Part shown: positions 40,960-50,285 of the stretch, in pieces
How positions within the stretch are numbered: the stretch's first letter is position 1
Layout of the letters: each line of letters starts with the position of its first letter
Position numbers and translations under genes: made by a program
Source of the DNA: Cordylochernes scorpioides
Lineage: Eukaryota > Arthropoda > Arachnida > Pseudoscorpiones > Chernetidae
Length of the DNA: 64,000 nt
Reading direction: 5' to 3'
Assembly: GCA_030710605.1 (NCBI GenBank)
Contig: CP092886.1
Span: forward strand, 48,337,794-48,401,793
The notes under the pieces: model-generated
Database searches by the model: none
What the model saw: only the letters and a program-made list of their open reading frames with translations
Told to the model about the DNA's origin: nothing

Positions 40960-41195
40960 AAAACTTTTATTTAACTTGCCTCCATGTGTGTCTGTCCACA
41001 AATTCTAGGATAAAATTTCAATTTACTCAGAAAGTACATAGAAGTCTGATTTTAGTATAGCTGTTCAAACTTGATGGCAATGTAATTGGACAAAATGTCA
41101 GAATCTTAGGTAGTGTCGGGGTGGTCGGAAATGAACTCATTTTTATATTTCCTTTCAAATTTTAAATTAATTTTTACAATACTTCCTAACACAAC
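40960..41195 (+). repeat. Dispersed repeat family W, diverged copy
   Basis: AACTTTTATTTAACTTGCCT, then CCATGTGTGTCTGTC and a tail with TTCAAACTTGATGGCAATG and GTGGTCGGAAATGAAC, matching the units at 62062-62780. Confidence 0.6.
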
Positions 41196-41207
41196 GTAGG
41201 ATTATAG

Positions 41208-42484
41208 TATTTTAAAGACTAACAACAACAACAACAAAAGCCTTTATTAAGGGCCACTCGCTCTATACAGGATTCGCCAGTTCACAAGGGATAGGGAGAA
41301 CACTGTGAGGCCTTTTTCCGGGATATAGTCTTGTGGAATCCAAATATCGCCATCGCTATATACCTATTCTTTGATATTTCATTGATCAGTGCCGGAAATG
41401 AAGGACAAAGTTGCCCCGTTTTATCATTTAGTTTTCGTCTTTCCTCAGACAGAGCAGCACAGTCAAATATGTAATGCAACATCTCCGTTGTTATTCCTGA
41501 TCCACAGAAAGTGCATTTCAGGTCTTCACGCCTCAATAAAATCAAGTGGTGTTCTCTGAAAAAAATTGAAAGGGTTCTAAATTGTGCAATTAATCTGGTG
41601 ATAGGAAAAGGGAGTTCAGTTAAGAAGTATTCTTCGGTGGTAAACGTTGTATATATGCCTCTATAGTGGGAATATAACTTTGATTGGGTTATTCTTGTTA
41701 GGTCGTTTTGTATTGTTTGCTCTATCGCAGTTCTTAATATTCCAGGGATAGCATTCCTTAGTGAATCAGGATCATTACAATAAGTAAGCCACGAGGATCC
41801 GTTATTATTAAGTAAATTGCTTAATTGTTTTATAAAACCGATGGGCGCACCTGTAGCACAGGATACTTGCCTCATTCTAATTAAACATATTCGAGGCAAT
41901 CTATTTGTATCCATACTCAGCACCCTCAGCCAATATTTCAAGGTCAATTTCAGAGCTGTTATTATTAATGAGACGCGGCCTGTTTCTGGTCTTATTATGT
42001 ATCCTGGTGTATATCTAGGCAAATTCAAAAACCTACGAATAAATGTATCTTGTATATGGTCTAATAAATCTTTATACTCTGTTGCCCAAATTGGAGCAGC
42101 ATACATCAAAACAGCCATCACAATTGAGTCAAACAGTTTCATTGCAGAGTTTAGTGATTTAATTTTTGATTTTGCCAATATTGGGGTTGTAGCATTTATT
42201 GCCGCAAGTGCTTTTCCTTTGAAGAAGTTTGCGGCTTGAGTGGTTTTAGTTGTACTGACCAGAGGGTATCCCAAGTAATTATATCTTCTTGTCACCATCA
42301 GAGGTTTGCCATTCCAGTACCATCTATCTTCTCTTGAGGGTTTACCACCAGTGCGAAATACCATAACCTTCGATTTGGACTCGTTCAGTGTCATATAGTT
42401 CACACCAAGATATTCTTTCAATAAATTAATCTTTTTTTTTTTTAGGTTTACCCTCGACTCCCCTATAATATATTTTAAAGACTA
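41208..42484 (-). mobile_element. LINE-X copy 2, 5'-truncated, with 14-bp target duplications
   Basis: TATTTTAAAGACTA occurs at 41208-41221 and again at 42471-42484, bounding a minus-strand LINE. The 3' end is CTTAATAAAGGCTTTTG followed by a (TTG)n tail (plus strand 41221-41238). The 5' end is truncated just after RT motif C. The remaining ORF is in the next entry. Confidence 0.9.
41282..42421 (-). pseudogene. LINE-X RT C-terminal half, long open frame
   Basis: 379 codons open from MKEYLGVNYMTLNESKSKV. Segments: SKSKVMVFRTGG, YLGYPLVSTTKTTQAANFFK, YAAPIWATEYKDLLDHIQD, FIRRFLNLPRYTPGYIIR, and a C-terminal Cys/His motif CTFCGSGITTEMLHYIFDC. It lacks the palm catalytic Asp residues by truncation, so it cannot be a working RT even though the frame is intact. 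It is the same protein as at 59.2-60.6 kb. The intact frame means a young insertion. Confidence 0.85.
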
Positions 42485-42628
42485 TTGAATCTCTCTCTCT
42501 CTCTCCTTCTGACAATGTAAGTGTACAAAGTTCCATGTGCTTCTAGGTAGCCATGGTGGTTGAGAATAGACTAGAGAATAGAATTTGTGTATCTCGTTAA
42601 AAAAAAATAGGCGTGACTATATCATTAG

Positions 42629-42917
42629 AATGCACTAAAAGAAGAAAAAATACTTCAGTTATCATCATTAAACAATTAGATTTATACGAGTCAAAATAAT
42701 AGCTGCAGGGGATGATCATCGTTTATAAGGGGGGAGGTAAAATATTTAGCAAACCACAAAAACTTGATAATCAGTTGTTTCATATTAAATCACATCAAGT
42801 TAGCAATTCATGATCATAGTCTCTCGCTGCTTTTATTTTGACTCGTATAAATCGAATTGTTCAATGGTGGTGTACGTATATAACTGAAATATTAAATTTA
42901 CCCTTCTTAATGCATTT
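42629..42917. mobile_element. MITE/foldback with about 90-bp TIRs
   Basis: Inverted ends share AATGCAYT, TTCAGTTAT, AACAATT.GATTTATACGAG, TCAAAATAA.AGC and ATGATCAT, with several differences and indels. About 70 bp of unique centre. Non-coding. I see no family match. Confidence 0.75.
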
Positions 42918-43016
42918 TTAATAAAATCTTAAAAAACAATTTTGTGTGTGTATTAATTAATTAGTTTTCAAAATAATAAGTTTGACCAAAGAGATAGAGT
43001 CAAATATGTTTTTAGA

Positions 43017-43041
43017 GGGGGGTGGGGGGTGGGGGGGGGGA
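43017..43041 (+). other. Strong G-quadruplex-forming tract
   Basis: GGGGGG, T, GGGGGG, T, GGGGGGGGGG in AT-rich surroundings: at least four G3+ runs with 1-nt loops. No gene is nearby to suggest a role. Confidence 0.8.
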
Positions 43042-43984
43042 GGAGAATTATAAAAATGACGTTAGCGGAATATCTCTATTTTAGCGGGAGGCCTAAACCA
43101 TCATGTTGCTCATTACACGAGCTGCTTTTTTCCCTGCTGGTTCATCACACATGTGCCTTCACACTCTAATTAGACCAATATGCACTAACCTTTCGGCCAA
43201 ATTGGTTTCTCCATGAAGTGAGCCAACGCTCTTTAGAGATAAATTGATGGGATTAAACCGATATCTGATATCCAATATTTCATAAAGAGATTATAGATAA
43301 ACTGCTGACATAGGTTTTATAAACATGAAAGTTATTAAAAACGGAAATTAATTTCTATAGATGACAATATTCATAAGAAAAAAAATATATTTTTCTGTAA
43401 ATGATTTACCTTATAATGGAAGTGAAAAAAAGCCAAAAAAATTACAAGCTGGAGTCATTTTATTATACATCTAATTGAAATTGAATAAAGGTACATTTTA
43501 TATGACCCAGGAGAACTTAAAAACGAGATATTTAATGACTAGGGTAATTATGAGATTCTCGAATTCATACTAAAGAGGAATAAAATTTAAGACAAAATTT
43601 CAAAGATTTTAAAAAGTATTATTGCATATACTACAACTCATTGAGGTGAAATGAATTAATCGTTTGAAGACAGACGACCATTTGTTATGTAGAGGGTATT
43701 ACTTCAAGCACATACTTAGTTGAGTCGAATGTTTGCGATTCCGTCTGAAACTATATTCAAGTTGAGGTATATCTTGAGAAATTTTCCTTTTATATTGATC
43801 ATGGATATATATGTATTTAGTAATTCTTTGAAAAAACATATTATTTAAATTAAAATATAAGTAAAAAATTCACCTGCGTTTGGATTTATCCTAGCCAATT
43901 AAGCTTTGTGGTTATAATATCACCTATTGATTATGGACTACATAGATCGAAGCGTGTCTGTCGCCCAAATTGGTTCAACAGCAA

Positions 43985-44062
43985 CCAATATAATATAAAG
44001 AAAATAAAAGGCATCTCCAACTGAAAGTTGCACGATAAGGAGATGTCTTTTTAAAAATTTCT
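43985..44062. repeat. Hairpin scrap of a family 1 hammerhead unit tail
   Basis: AAAGGCATCTCC and GGAGATGTCTTT are inverted around AACTGAAAGTTGCACGATAA. These are the tail blocks of the 23.4-25.4-kb element collapsed to a mini-hairpin. Confidence 0.6.
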
Positions 44063-44539
44063 GCACTTTATGTGTGTGTGTCACGTATAATTTATTTTTC
44101 TTTAAGATGAAAACAAGTCTGCTGAATTTTAAACCTCAAATATGAGAATTCATCGAAAAGCACGAAATTCTTAAAACTCTTAGGATGCCCCAATTTCTGG
44201 AAAATTATAGCCTCTTGGAAATAGAAATACCATATACAAATATGTATATGACAATCTTAAAGTAGAAACGTTTCTACGAAGATTTCTCAGTGCTGAAACA
44301 ATGATGAAAAAAAGGTCTACCGCCGGTTCTTATTTCACCAATTGACCTTGAAAATAATTTTCGGAATTTCCTTGACAGTTATTATAAATGAAATATTCTC
44401 TCGGGCAAATCACAAAGCCTTTGGTTTCGACGATATTCCAAATGAATCAATAAAGACCTTGAGACCACTTAATTGCTTAAAAAATATATATTTATAATAC
44501 TGAATTCTTGATTTTTTTTCAGGTTCATTCCCTCGATGT

Positions 44540-45970
44540 AGTCTAAGTCAATTATACACCTTATCTTTGAAATCGGTGACATGGATAAACGATCCAATTA
44601 TCGTTATATTTCCTTATTATTTATCTTTCAAATCTCTTAAATCGATACAAGAAATACCGGTTAAAAACAATTGGATTGAAAAAAAGAATTTTCAGGGAAA
44701 CCAGGCCAGTACAGAAAAGGTCATTCTTGCCAGAATCACATATTTTCCATAGTTTATCTGATCCAGTTAATATTTAGAAGCAAAAGAGGAAATTTTTGAA
44801 ATTGTTTGTGACCTACAAAGGTTTTGATGAAATTCCCCATTCTCTTCTGTGAGATGGTAACTAGCGGAACCAGACCTGGCCTTTATCAACCTAATTAGAA
44901 ACTACGATGAACAGATGGCAGCGGTGGTGAGATAAAACGGTGATGTCCATTCAAATTTGCTCGCGAGTGTTACAAGGAAAACCTTTAATATCTTATCTTA
45001 ACCCATTAAATTAATGACTGATATTTAGATGGTATTTCGCTTGGTATATGGTATATCACCTTCTCTCTTGTATTTTGTTGATATAGTACTTAGAGGCGAT
45101 TCAAAGGTCAATTTTCAATAAAAAAATTATGAGTTAAAAATATTTCAAATCAAGGCACACTTGAAACTTAAAGAAACTAATTTCAAGATTATATGCAATG
45201 GTGGCCATGTCTCTCAATCCGACAAATGGTTTTACAGAAGCAACCATTGACTGTAGCATCGAAATATCTTTACTTTGGCTATCCACTCGCGACAACCAAA
45301 CTCCTTTAGACATATTGCATTACCCTTTAAGGGCAAATCGCTCGGTGCTATAAGAGCGCAGTATGTGAAAAATAAATTTATTTTGTTCATCATCTGAACT
45401 ACTGAACTCAATTGTTCTGTCAACGTTGCTGTACGCTGATCCGATCTGGGCAACTGATTAGGATAAGACCTCAGATAAATTTCAAGATAACGTACTTTGA
45501 TGACTTTTAACGCTACCAAGTTACAGCTATATCCTTCGCGTGGAATCCGGACAGAGTTCACTTGGGTTCTCAAAATAGATTTAACCTCAAAGTTCTGGCT
45601 CAGAATAAAATATAATTTCAAAAACCGGGAAACCATCGATCTAAGCAATACGGGGCATAACTGCTGTGACAAGGACGCTTACGGGATTCACAGAAAGCTT
45701 GTCTCTCTCTTTTTAATTTCACAGGATTCCCCTCCTGATACTGTGCAGATTAGGATATTTCCTTGAAGAAGAAATGCCTTTAATTATCAAGACCTCTGAA
45801 GAATAATCTTTATTCGCCATTTATAGCAGAGTATTATTTAAACAATGGTCTATCTCTCTTCCGTCGCCGTCAAAGTCTTCATTACGCAACTAAGAATTTT
45901 TTAAAACTTTTTTCGAGAAAATTAGGTCGAAATTTTAAGAAAAGGCGAATTATATTGTAGACTGAAATTT
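44540..45970 (+). pseudogene. LINE-X copy 3, heavily decayed RT
   Basis: Plus-strand scraps in LINE-X order. GDMDKRSNYRYISLL (44574-44620, fingers); NWIEKKNFQGNQASTEKV (44668-44722, the W.E..I..E.QAGFRK block); an EQMAAVV segment and VLQGKPL, matching the motif B region near 44910-44990; a VES/LG...FWLRI-like region near 45540-45620; possibly the C-terminal region to 45970. Stops are frequent. Confidence 0.6.
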
Positions 45971-46384
45971 CCATTGAAAGGAAATTATCAAATTTCATTA
46001 ATATAGGTTCGTTTTCTTGAGATCATTAGATCCGTTGTTCCAAAACAGAATATTTTTAAAGGTACTGATTTTGTGTCCATTCCTTTATCAATTAATTTTA
46101 ACATAATTTTCATTGTTTTATTTTTACTTTTAAAATCAATTTTTCACTTAAGGATAATACTCTAAAGAACTACTCTAAACTTTCCTTTAGGTTCTACTCA
46201 ATCGAAAATACTCATTCACATTTCTGTTTGTAAACTAAATATGCAGATAGGTCTATATATAATGTAAGTCACTTTTTGTATATTAGCCATATTTTTGTAG
46301 CACTAGAGCTAGCTTGTACCTAGGGAAGAAGGTTCAGGATTGACATCTAGCATATAAGAAATTCAAACTATTTTTTACGCGCAT

Positions 46385-46432
46385 GATTCTTTTTTTTTTT
46401 AAATAAAACAATTTCTACTGCCTTTACTGGAA
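46385..46432 (-). repeat. Dispersed repeat family Y, copy 3
   Basis: Minus strand TTCCAGTAAAGGCAGTAGAA, then ATTGTTTTATTT and GAATCATGCGCG, matching 19995-20040 and 22998-23060. Confidence 0.6.
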
Positions 46433-46727
46433 TGATAAAATAATCTAGTATGGTGAGTTTATTAAAGAAAAACTCACATATCCATTTTTAAAATGCATAA
46501 AAATTTCTGAGTCTGCGCAGAGGAGATCAATACAAAGCTTTGATTCAATACATTTTAAAAAGCGAAATGTTTCATATTTCATATATATAATTTATTTATA
46601 ACAGAGAGAGAAGACACGCGAGTGTTAAAATATCAACTTAGTGCCATCTATCGCTGAAAATTAGAACTATATTTTATAGTACTGGACTTTTAAAAAAATA
46701 ATAATTAAAACCTAGTTCCACAGCCTT

Positions 46728-46803
46728 TATTCCACTGATTAAAAATTGAAAGGGAAGGTTCACCACTGATAAGCTATTAGCTCCCTCTTTCAATTTTTAA
46801 TCA
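46728..46803. repeat. Foldback related to repeat family Y
   Basis: GATTAAAAATTGAAAGGGA and TCCCTCTTTCAATTTTTAATC are inverted around GGTTCACCACTGATAAGC. The central phrase recurs at 19949 as GGTTCACCACTGATGAGTC. Confidence 0.7.
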
Positions 46804-46980
46804 TTGCAGCCAGTATAAGGACTGTGTAAATAAATAGGTTTTAATTATATATATATTTTAAAAATTAGCGTTTAAAATAAATTTTTAATTGTCAGACCCG
46901 TGAGTATACCTATATCAATTGTGTATTACAATGTTGAGGAAAGTGAAAAATGAAAAATAATAAATAAAATGGGAAAATAT

Positions 46981-46986
46981 TTTATT
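46981..46986 (-). terminator. Candidate polyadenylation signal of the chitin-binding gene
   Basis: AATAAA on the minus strand, 360 bp downstream of the stop codon at 47346. Several other AATAAA-like hexamers occur in this AT-rich 3' region. Confidence 0.35.
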
Positions 46987-47345
46987 GTCAAATATCATTA
47001 CAAAACGACACAAATTTCTAAAAGATAATAAATAAATTAAATATATATAAATAAATATATGAATATTCATGTGTGTGAGCGAAAGAAAATAATGTATATA
47101 TATATATAATAAATAAAATAATTTAATTAAATAATATTTAAATTATATGTAATTTTATATAAATATCTGAATTTTTCATATATAACAAAAATAAATTATT
47201 TTTTAAAAATATTTTCTTACATGTGAGAAAGGAATAGTATGGTTGCATATTCTGAATTGTGCTTGAGGAACTCTATATAAATGACCTTGATGGAAGAAAA
47301 TAAATAATATTATTTTTTAAGGCCAAATTTGATCATGCTTGTCTT

Positions 47346-48310
47346 TTATCTATATGAGGAGTGTTCTTTGCTTGAAATATATTCGTCATCTTGGTCGTAG
47401 TCCATAGGCCAGTATGGATGGGAGTTTGGCCAAACGTCTTCGGGGGCACTTTCATCCTCCTGATCCGCCTCGTAGTCTGGGATGTAATGGGGAGGGATTC
47501 GGTGTAGATGGTGATGGTGGTGATGAGGCTTATTCCATTTTGGCCTCAACTTTGGAAGAAGTTTGCCTTTAATTTTTTCATGGAGCTTGTCAAGCTCGAT
47601 CTTTATAAGTTTTGCAATGGTCTCCTTGATCGTTTCAGGCGTTCCAATTCCGACCTCAGTAGAGGAAATTGTACTTTCCGTTGAGGAAGGTAAAGGTCTC
47701 GGAGTTGTGGGTCTGACAGACGGGGCTGAAGTTGTTGTAGGCCTAGGTGCTGGAGTGCTCGGTTCAGGTTTTGCAGTCGATGGTTTTGGGGTTACAGGAC
47801 TGACAGTAATGGTCTCGGGCTCTGGCTTATTTTTATACCAAGGTTTGGGAGTTGAAGGCACGGTGGGCTTCACAATGGGTAGTTGAGTTGAAGTAGTTTT
47901 AGGCTTGACTGTGGTAGGAGCTGTTGGCTTTTCCGTCGGTGGGGATGTGACTATAGGAGGCCTAGTAGTTTCTTTCGAGTCGGGAGACTGATCGCAAGAC
48001 ACCGCGGCAGCATGGTTACATACGAGGTACTTTTGATCGAATTTTGTAGATTGTGGGCAGAAGAAGCTATATCTCCGGCTGTAGGTCACATCGCCATACA
48101 CTCCAGGGATCTCCTCACATCTGTGGTAGATCTTGCAGTCGTTCTTCACATCAGCGTAGAATCCTGACGGCCTTCCTCGGCAGGAGAAGGAAGAGTCAAT
48201 GTTCTTTACCACCGTTTCATAGCCGCTCGGGAGGCCCAGGCGGGCGGCCGCTCGCCTATCCTGATACACATCCTTTGATGTTAATATCTCAGAGGAGAAA
48301 GGTTCAATGG
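47346..48310 (-). CDS. Chitin-binding (CBM14) cuticular/peritrophin-type protein, last exon
   Basis: Secreted matrix protein expected to bind chitin. The frame ends at 47346 and is open back to about 48310. No convincing ATG or signal peptide is inside it, so the 5' end is probably a splice acceptor (candidates CTCTGAG or ATCAAAG near 48275-48290), with earlier exons at higher coordinates. Counting from the GTG at 48269, one peritrophin-A domain has Cys at 30, 45, 51, 71, 84 and 92 (FYADVKNDCKIYHRC, FFCPQSTKFDQKYLVC). This single-domain pattern fits the CPAP1 class of arthropod cuticle proteins. A Pro/Thr/Ser-rich, probably O-glycosylated spacer follows (about 95-205), then a Leu/Lys-rich segment (205-245), a run of six His, and an acidic Tyr/Asp tail. 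It is the only convincing host gene in the window. Confidence 0.8.
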
Positions 48311-49230
48311 TGAAATATCATTTAAAGATAGTTATGGGGTATTTATTGGAAAAAAAAAATAAATTTATTGGAAAGTTATCTCTCTCACACTTAAATGTGT
48401 GCTTAGTTACTTTTTATTCTCTCTCTAAGAAGACGATAAATCCATTTTACTCAGATTATTAACGCTCTTGTTTCCCTAAAAGTAAAAACAAACCTCCAAT
48501 ATTAGAGTAAGACACAAAACTTTTGTAAATAGTTATTGCTGCCTGGAGTATATAGGAGCTCCATCTATACTTCCTTCCTGAATCTGAATCTGTATATGAC
48601 CGCTGGTCTCAATAAATCTGTATGTGTGGGAAAACAGTTATTATATATATATTTTATTGATTTTTTTTTCAAATTAAGGCTGTTAATATCCACGCTACGC
48701 GCGTACCGTTGCAAAACAATCCTAGTTAGAAATGGTCGATATTTTCATGTAAGCCTGTCGAGGAGCGATTTCGGTTTAAAAGCTAGCATTTACAATAATA
48801 AAAAAGGCATTGTGAAAATTATTTATATATTTTTAATTACCTTTCATAATTGTACTTGTAATCAAATTAATGTTCAACAGGCGAATGGCATTTATATTAT
48901 GTGAAAGTTGTGGAATCTGAAGACTAGCACAGCGATTCAAAATCTCTAACAATTCTTGAAACACTTTTGTAGGAAAATGAGGAAGAAGAATCTTAAAAGA
49001 CTCATCTAACCAGAATTCACAATAACTTAAGAATATCAATGAAACAAAAAGAAATGGTTCTTAATGGTTGGAACAACGCATATAAATATATTGCAAACAT
49101 TTTTTTTGCACATAAAATTTATCTACATGTCTATTTATTTACTTTTTGCGAGTTATAAATAAAATATTATATCTTCCTCTCTCTCTCTCATAAAATATTA
49201 AAGTGAAATATAAAAATATCTTAAAACCTT
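48311..49230. other. No recognisable exon
   Basis: AT-rich DNA upstream of the chitin-binding exon, presumably its intron. No signal-peptide exon was found on the minus strand. Confidence 0.4.
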
Positions 49231-49237
49231 ACGCAAT

Positions 49238-49294
49238 AAGTTTCTTTATTACAAAACACCGTGAGCTTTCGAGCTTTCGCTCTTCAACGGGCGA
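49238..49294 (-). ncRNA. Hammerhead-like motif (family 2) at a PLE 3' end
   Basis: Minus strand: GCCCGTTGAAGAGCGAAAGC, TCGAAAGCTCACGG, then TTTTGTAATAAAGAAACTT. Core CCGUUGA (A6 is U), stem II GAGC/GCTC, GAAA, AGCU, CUC. It follows the PLE endonuclease remnant on the same strand, which links this motif family to PLE termini. Confidence 0.4.
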
Positions 49295-49347
49295 AGTTAC
49301 AACTGAGAGTGAGCACGGAGAGCGAAATTTACTCAATGATGGCTGTT

Positions 49348-49600
49348 TTATCTTGATTTGGGGTATGACAGAATTGTTCTGGGATGTCTTCTGTTGATAC
49401 TGTTCTTATTTTTCGATATGAGAGATTCGAGGATTAATCTTTCTGACTTGGACGGTATATTACAGTAGTGGCAGGTAGGAATTTCTAGATTGAATGTATC
49501 GCATGTATTCGTAACATGCTGGAATGCACATTGGCTTTCTATCACAGGAACGTCTCGTGCACATTTCTGGAGGTGGCGAGATAGAGAGGTTCTATTTCTG
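49348..49600 (-). pseudogene. Penelope-like element endonuclease C-terminus, remnant 3
   Basis: The minus frame reads VIESQCAFQHVTNTCDTFNL, then a CHYC segment, SKSERLILESLISKNKNSIN. It resembles the end of the PLE GIY-YIG domain (H...T.H.F....... ....R...ES..I.......N). It is less certain than the 38.5- and 61.1-kb copies because the YIGET block is missing, but its position directly before a family 2 terminal motif supports it. Confidence 0.5.
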
Positions 49601-49620
49601 CTCTTGTTCTACGTAGCTGC

Positions 49621-49860
49621 TGTGACGTAAACAACAACAACAACAAAAAAGTTTTAAAGCTCTTTTCAAGGGTGTCAGGACATTTCTATATTTTTCAGAT
49701 GTATAAAAAAGTTGACAATATGGCAAGGGGTTATAATGGGCATCAACATTTTTTTTTCTAATATTAATATTAAAAGATGAGGTAGCTTCCTTGGAGAGAA
49801 TCCTAAACGGAATTATTCTTAAGACGGAAGTTCCTGGTTTGCACACTGCGCACATAGCTT
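49621..49860 (-). mobile_element. Possible LINE-X 3' end fragment
   Basis: Minus strand: CACCCTTGAAAAGAGC, then TTTAAAACTTTTTTG and a (TTG)n tail, resembling the LINE-X 3' end at 41.22 kb. The upstream 87-codon frame has a CAVC pair that may be the C-terminal finger, but similarity is weak. Confidence 0.4.
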
Positions 49861-50138
49861 CTTAGCCGGGAAAATATCTCTATTTGTTTTAGATATTCTC
49901 CCCAGAACTGCCCTCATCATTACACTTTATTTTCACTAAGAGTGGGTGGCGGTGTCTTGTCCAGCTCCATGGAAAGGGGGTGCCATTGCCCCGTTAGTCA
50001 GCCACTGAGAATAGTACAGGTTTTAAGAATGAGTAAATTATCATAAATTTAAAATTATTCCGTTTATATTATTATATAAATTTACATATTAGAATATCAA
50101 TGTTTTTCTCTATTTATTCTCCACTTTGTTTTTTAATC

Positions 50139-50285
50139 TTATTCTGGAGTGTTGGAGTTACCATTTCCTCGGTGCTCCGGTCCTCTGGGCTGTGGACCAG
50201 GAGGTTGGGGTGGGAGCTGGCGAGGCAGAGCCCGGCGCACGTCACTGCACGCCGTTGTGGTCAGCACGTATCTCAACAACCAATC
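50139..50285 (-). other. GC-rich exon-like block
   Basis: The minus frame gives a Pro/Arg-rich run (RRALPRQLPPQPPGPQPR) in an island much richer in GC than the flanks. AATGGTAACTCC at about 50152-50165 on that strand resembles a 5' splice site. Neither protein family nor partner exon is evident. Confidence 0.25.

Noticed and set aside
45232-45766. Overlapping 146- and 89-codon ORFs
   Set aside because: They fall in the decayed LINE-X copy 3; neither keeps the RT frame throughout and no other domain is seen.
47563-47886. 107-codon plus-strand ORF opposite the chitin-binding gene
   Set aside because: Shadow of the Pro/Thr-rich codons on the minus strand (reads as Gly/Val-rich).
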